DNA from: Epiperipatus broadwayi
Taxonomy: Eukaryota; Onychophora; Udeonychophora; Euonychophora; Peripatidae
Direction of reading: 5' to 3'
Assembly (NCBI GenBank): GCA_028023455.1
Contig: JAQFVV010000072.1
Span: 4,964,214 to 5,028,213, forward strand
Length of the DNA: 64,000 bases
Made by a program: the position numbers and the translations under genes. The notes beneath the pieces were generated by a model. The model was not told the DNA's origin. It saw only the letters and a program-made list of their open reading frames with translations, and searched no databases. Positions 58,441 through 64,000 of the stretch are shown here, one piece after another; within the stretch, counting starts at the first letter, position 1; each line of letters starts with the position of its first letter.

Positions 58441-58779
58441 TTATTCATTTTATATATTCAATCTAATGATGATTTTACAATAATGGATTCAATAGTATCA
58501 CATCCTGCATTTGTTTTACAATCTTGCCATTGTGTTTTTTAAAATTTTATTAGAGTGTAAAATTATATTTATTACGTAACTCGGTTTAATTCAGAGATGG
58601 CGCTGTGGACAGTTTGGAAAAAGAATGTCATCTTTTTACTAAAACCTTCTGTGTACTAAATAAATATAAATCATTTATTGCACTTTGGGTAAATAATAAA
58701 ATTGATTTTAAAGTTAATTTGCTATTCTAGAAATAATCAAACATAATTTTGGATGTAAAGTCTTATTTAAAAAAAAACA

Positions 58780-59115
58780 AACACTTTAATTCATTTTTTT
58801 CAATCCATAGCTTATCTTCTCGGGATATCCAGCAACTTTTATCTTGTGCATCCGCACCATATGGCCTTTTTCTAGGTCATTTAGAGTCTTATGGGATCCA
58901 GTTTAAGGCCTCCACTACCTACCTATTATTATCTTTGCTAGCACTATAATTTTCTCAACTCCAGTGTCAATTCGTTCGGTGATGTCAATAATACCTATTC
59001 TTCCCCCTCAATATTTTGCTTGTAGTCTCTTCTTGTATTTTCTTGCTCTTCTTTTAAGCGTTCAAATCTAAGATTAAAAATCTTTTTCAAACACATAAGC
59101 ATATTTTTTTTGAAT
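58780..59115 (-). pseudogene. RTE-A-related 3' end
   Basis: The minus strand reads a GIIDITERIDTGVEKIIV-like segment, then EALNWIPXDSK-like and KKAIWCGCTR-like pieces, paralleling the C-terminal region at 17098-17400 and 43200-43400. Diverged further than the other copies. Confidence 0.55.
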
Positions 59116-59119
59116 ATTA

Positions 59120-60215
59120 CTAAATCCAATCAATTATACATACATGTATGTGCATATTTTCATACTTTCTTGCAATGTCATTAAATTTCTGTTCGAGGTT
59201 TTAAATAAAAATTACGAACAGGAATAAATAAATGTATTTCAATTATCTTAGAAGCCTTTCTCGGTCATCGAGTTAGAAAAGTAAAAAAAAAAAAAAATTT
59301 AGTATAAATCTTATTAAAGTCGTTGCAAGCTATGTTACTATTTTATATATTATCGTTGATCTGTGAATCATAGAGTGAATATTTTACCAAAAAAATGTTT
59401 ATTTTAATGATGGTGTTTGTTCGTTTTTTAACCTACGAAATTGAATTTAATAAGACAGATCCACAGCTATTTTATTATGATTCATGTTAAGAGGGGGGGG
59501 GGTGACTATTTAGTTTTTAAAAAATAATAACATGACGTATTTTATCTTTTTTAAAAAAGTGAAATGCAGTAAAAATTAAAATTCCTTTTTTATAATGGGT
59601 CTAAAATAAATGTATTTTTGGAAGTGCGACTGTCGTGCCGGCGCATCAGCTTAAATTATTAGCAACTTCATTTATATATTAAATGTGAACGTGTGTGTGT
59701 TTATATGTACATTAAAAGCACATGAAAATTTCGCCTCATTTGATTCTCAGCACATGAGTCTCCAGGATCATTCAATTTTGTAATGGAATGTAAGTAAGCT
59801 TATTAATGGAACCTATAACTAAAACCTCAAGCAGCTGTAATCAAATAGTCTAGGACATGGAATTCTCCTCTACACTAAGAACAAGAGAGAAGATTAATGT
59901 TAAAAGTAGGATATTGTTTAATCTACTGTATTTGATAGAAAACTCTAAGTAATATAATATTTTAGTAAATAAAATAAAAAAAGAAACGCTAAATATGTGG
60001 AAAAATATTACACATATATCTAAAAATATATATACGCGCATGTATAAATACATAAATTAACTTGCGCCGCCACAAAGAGAAATGATCAACAGGAATCAAA
60101 ACTGTCCTCACATCTCTCATCATATTGTGCTATCGTTAGGTGGGAACCATTATTACTACCCTTGAAATATACGTAATCAAACAAATTTCATATTATATGT
60201 ACAGATAAATATACA
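59120..60215. other. No gene seen
   Basis: AT-rich. Nothing could be supported. Confidence 0.4.
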
Positions 60216-60217
60216 TC

Positions 60218-60308
60218 AAGCTCACCTACAGCACTCGGGATTCCCAAGCAAGCATGCATTCAAGTATTAACTGAACCTAGCATTGCTTAATTTCAGTGTT
60301 CGGATGAG
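60218..60308 (-). repeat. 5S rRNA-derived sequence, minus strand (pseudogene or SINE head)
   Basis: The complement reads CTCATCCGAACACTG, AAATTAAGCAATGCTAGG, TACTTGAATGCATGC and GGGAATCCCGAGTGCTGTAG, matching about the last three quarters of eukaryotic 5S rRNA including the A-box (AAGTTAAGCAACG) and C-box (GGATGGGTGACC) regions with many changes. The first 30 nt or so of 5S are missing. Confidence 0.75.
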
Positions 60309-60325
60309 CCTATGTGTTTATTGTA

Positions 60326-60402
60326 GTGAACTTAAGCGATGTTAAGCCGTTAGTGTTTGGGTGGGTAACCATCTGGGAACCCTGAATGTTGTAGGTCAGC
60401 TT
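60326..60402 (+). repeat. 5S rRNA-derived sequence, plus strand (pseudogene or SINE head)
   Basis: GAACTTAAGCGATGTTAAGC, TTAGTGTTTGGGTGGGTAAC and CATCTGGGAACC...GTTGTAGGTC match 5S from the A-box to the 3' end. It faces away from the copy at 60218 across 17 bp. The two are not identical, so the pair is not a simple recent inverted duplication. Confidence 0.75.
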
Positions 60403-60409
60403 GAAGTAA

Positions 60410-63115
60410 TAGTAGATAAATATATATACATGTGTATACAGGTTTTTAATTTTTAAAGGTATTAAATATATGTTCTTAATTTTTGGAAACTTTAATAAAT
60501 TTATCTTTAATAACAGAATAATCATGTCTTAAATATATATGTATTTCTGTGAAATGTATCTATATAATTGATTATTATCAGAGAGTGAAATTAAATTTTG
60601 AGCTGGGAGAGAAGGAATTGACTGCTAGATCATCATATAGCTCAAAAACTCTCCTGAATACAACACTGAATCAATTGGTGTTTCTTCCTTTATAATTATC
60701 ACAAGGCGAGCTCAATAATAGCTAGTCCTCTAATAGTGTTTTTGCTGTATCACTGCCTATAGGTGTATTTGGCAACAATAGAAAATCCAATGATAGGATA
60801 GATAATGGAAATAACCAAATATTCTCATTTTCTTCCCATTTTTGGTTTTTTTAATACAGAAATTGTGTCAGTGTATTACTGGCAAAGAGGGGATGTAAAA
60901 CAGTTTAAATAGGGAATTCTTTTGAAATCAAATTTATAATATCCTAAGGTGCCATATAAAGCTTAGAATAGTGGTAAAGTGACAAGCTTTAAAGATACCC
61001 AGCTCATTTAAAGTTATAAAAAAATTTATTTACTTGTTTGCATTTAAAAAAGTTGATTCTAACATGACTCCTAATAAAAAAAATCGTGCCAGCCAAATCA
61101 AAATTTTAAAATCAGTTATTTATATTGTTTGTAAGTGGTTCCATTTGATGAGAAATGAACATATAAATTGTAAATCAATTGGGACACAGAAACAAACACT
61201 GTCCGAATTTGATCATCAATATGTTGTATACTGACTGGATGTATATCTTTATTAATAAAATGTATGTGTACAGACTGGTCTGTGTAGACAGTGTTAAAGC
61301 ACTCCTGAAATAATAATGAAATGCAGAAAAGAAAATTAATTTCCTGCAGCAGGCTAAATTGCAGGTGATTAAAGTCAAACCTTATGCATATTAGCAAAGT
61401 GGATATAAATGCCTGCAGAACTTTAAAAAAGTAGGCTTCTCTCAGTTCAATTTAGTCAGGGGTGTCTAGAGAAATAGTAATGTGAAGAGAGAATAAAAAA
61501 AAGCAAGAGCTGGAGAGCTAAATAGTCATGATTTAATTAGACTATCTCAAGAGATGTGTGAGCAATAATTTGCTTACAGAACTATAATTGTAAAGAGACT
61601 TTATATATTAATTATCAACAGATATATGAACTGTTATTTGATCCAGATTGATCCTGTGTTTAACTTATCAATTAGCCAGTTGATTTACTAATCCTATCTA
61701 TTAATATTGTTGATATTCAGAGTAAATAAACTCTTCAATTTATTATTAAACTTTTGTGTGTGTTTCTTTAATCAATTTATGTAATTATCTAGTTCCAGAA
61801 TATAGTTGACCTTAGATACCTTACTATAGATATATATTTTAATAATGTATTAACTTGCACACATGCACAGAATCTCAGGTATGACTTAATGGCAAATTTA
61901 TGGCAAAGAAATAGCAATGCAGTATTTGGATGCATATGGAAACAGTAACTTTACGGATTTTTATATGCTTTTATTTAACTTACTCTTGTTTATTTGTCCA
62001 TCTATCTGTTTGCGAAATCTAGTAATCTCAATTTCTGATCTAGTTACAACTTTACATACATATGTTTTCCTCATGGCAATATAATTCCTTTAGAATTTTC
62101 AAACAATTTTAACACACACACACAAAAAAGATAAATTTAAAACTTTTAGTCTTATCTAAAATTCGTGACTCTTTACGGTATTGCCATCTAGCAGTATTAA
62201 GTTGTATTCGAACTTTCTTGTAAAACTAAAAAGTAGAAAATAAAAATATAAAAAAAAAAAATTGAATATTTTTATCAAATAAATGCTCTGAAAAGAAAAA
62301 AACAAAAACGATGCACTCAAAAATAATAAAATAGATGTTCTTCAGCTTTCATACTATTCTTGATTTTAATATGGAACATAAAAATATGTAGTGCTTTTTA
62401 TTATGCTACTGTACCAATTAAATGTTAGCATTATTCATATAAAAATTTGACCCTCATTATTTCAATTATCATTCTATTTTTTTTTCCAAATTAAAAAATC
62501 ATGAAAAATCATTTGTTCCTATATATAAAGTGATTTTCTGCCAAGTAGTTTACATCTAAAGATTTTCCCGAGAAAAGGCACTGGGATTAATTTTTTTAAA
62601 AAATGGATTTAAACTCACATTTAGTCAAAGCATATCCGTGAAGCAATGTTATATTTTTCTGATATCCTTGGAAATCCAAAATTGCTTATTAGTAAAGGGA
62701 ATTTTAGACTTAATATAACAATACAGATAATAGAGGTTAAAAAATATTTTAAAAAAAATTAAATGCATGTCAAACCAATAAATTAAATGGTAACATTCTA
62801 ATTATAGGATATAGTCATGTTCAAACATATACATTAAAAAAAATCAATAAAGTTTCTTATCATTCATTGGAGACATGAATTTTCAAGTCATATTTTGCTA
62901 TTGCTGGGAATTTGTTAAAACTGGTCAGTTGTAAATTTGGTCAGTTATAAATTTGTGGACAAGTTTGAACGTTCCATTTTATGTTTAACACATACATATA
63001 TATATATCCAGTTCTTTTATAAACACTATATATATATATAAAGTGTATATGTCTTATATTTTTAACATTTTATTAATAAATTACATAAATAATCAACTGA
63101 TTTATTGATCACTGA
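60410..63115. other. No recognised gene
   Basis: AT-rich. The open frames at 61034-61397 overlap on both strands and lack motifs. Confidence 0.4.
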
Positions 63116-63119
63116 AAAT

Positions 63120-63200
63120 GACAGATTGACTACGATCCATGGATCGTGGGTCCAGGGTCTGCCCCTCTGCTACTGCACCAAACCTAGCTGGGCATTAATA
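63120..63200 (-). repeat. tRNA-derived SINE head
   Basis: The minus strand reads TTTGGTGCAGTAGCAGAGGG, then GCAGACCCTGGACCC, close to the head of the 23.6-kb SINE (TCTGGTGCATTGGTAGAATG, GCAGGCTCTGGAGC). The B-box part is not clear. Confidence 0.5.
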
Positions 63201-63204
63201 CGTA

Positions 63205-64000
63205 TATAAAAATAAGTAAATTATTACTGTTAATACAAAATAGCCAGATGAAATTGTTTTCTGTATAGAAGAAAATAAAATGGTAATAATTATCCTTTAC
63301 CATAACCATAATATTTAGTGATTATAATATTTTGTTGTTGTTTCAAAATTCAATCGCACATGCTTTAGGTTTATTGCCTTAGTAAATATTATTTATATGC
63401 GATAGAAATCTGAACAGCAAAGAAGCTTGCATTTGTATTTGATATTTTTTATTCATTCAGATAAGAGACTGAAGATTAGAATCTGAAACATGATTCATCT
63501 AATGTTGCATATAGAAACGTCTTTTTAATCTGAGCCACACTATACAGACTCATAAGTATTATACCATGTGAGGTACTTGGAATGATAGATCATTAGTCCA
63601 GCCAAAGAAATAATTAGATACATATTAGTAGTAGGATTAGACATATAATGAGTATGAATTACGGTGGCTGAAATTATTTTTTGATCAAAGCTCAACCTAT
63701 CATCGTTTGAAAGTCACATGATCTGCCTAGAGACCATGAGATTGTTTTTATGATAGGTTCACTACATAAATTTGTGATGAGTTTTTGTTTAGATTTGTTC
63801 TTCAGACCTAGTATAAAGTAAACTTAATGACATACAAATAAAACTATTGGTAATTATGATAATTAAAAACTCAATGTTTCAACTATTAATTTATTTAAAT
63901 GAGTAATAATACCAAGAATCTGAAAATAATTATAAATACATGTATTATATATAATGTGGGCTTCGAACATTCCATCATCAGATTTTCAATAAAATGGATG
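63205..64000. other. No gene seen
   Basis: AT-rich. Nothing could be supported. Confidence 0.4.

Noticed and set aside
60218-60402. Active 5S rRNA genes
   Set aside because: Both are partial and carry many changes, including in the internal promoter.

Overview
The window reads as AT-rich, gene-poor nuclear DNA from an invertebrate animal. The evidence for this is eukaryotic transposon classes (LINEs with poly-A or short tandem-repeat tails, hAT elements with 8-bp target duplications, a mariner fragment, tRNA- and 5S-derived short repeats), the absence of long open frames, and one short exon that ends in a canonical GTAAGT donor. The lineage cannot be fixed from the sequence; arthropod, mollusc and cnidarian genomes all carry this mix. 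No complete host gene was found. Almost everything recognisable is dead or dying mobile DNA, often nested.

Layout. 0.35-2.8 kb holds decayed RTE-type LINE pieces (called RTE-A here) split by a 494-bp hAT element. 3.1-5 kb holds copies of a hammerhead-like repeat (HH-2). 6.06-7.12 kb is a DNA transposon with terminal inverted repeats and a 4-bp duplication. 8-12.3 kb has hammerhead repeat HH-1 copies, a SINE head and inverted repeats. 13.1-16.5 kb has three 5'-truncated minus-strand copies of one LINE (LINE-L) in series. 17.1-20.9 kb is a long decayed RTE-A interrupted by three ribozyme-like insertions. 22-26 kb has foldback elements, tandem duplications and another HH-1 copy. 28.4-28.7 kb is a probable exon with an ISXO2/Merlin-type zinc ribbon. 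34.2-37.2 kb is plus-strand LINE-L copy 1. 43.1-43.9 kb has an RTE-A 3' end and the best HH-1 pair. 44.9-49.7 kb is LINE-L copy 2, invaded by a second LINE and by a fairly young RTE element (RTE-B). 49.9-55.4 kb has HH-2, RTE-A, HH-1 and a second hAT element. 57.8 kb has a mariner fragment, and 60.2 kb a 5S-derived inverted pair.

The most interesting signal is a set of dispersed repeats that carry minimal type-I hammerhead ribozyme folds. In HH-1 and HH-2 the CUGANGA and GAAA core boxes, a stem II hairpin, a very short stem III with a 2- or 5-nt loop and an NUH cleavage triplet can be drawn by hand. Pairing in stems II and III is kept in different copies by different bases. HH-1 and HH-2 copies often sit as inverted pairs. 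A third core lies inside a 130-bp hairpin at 19.3-19.4 kb. This matches what is known of ribozymes in the terminal repeats of Penelope-like retroelements and in retrozymes, but no Penelope-type reverse transcriptase was recognised here, so these look like non-autonomous units. Folds were read by eye; no folding or covariance search was run.
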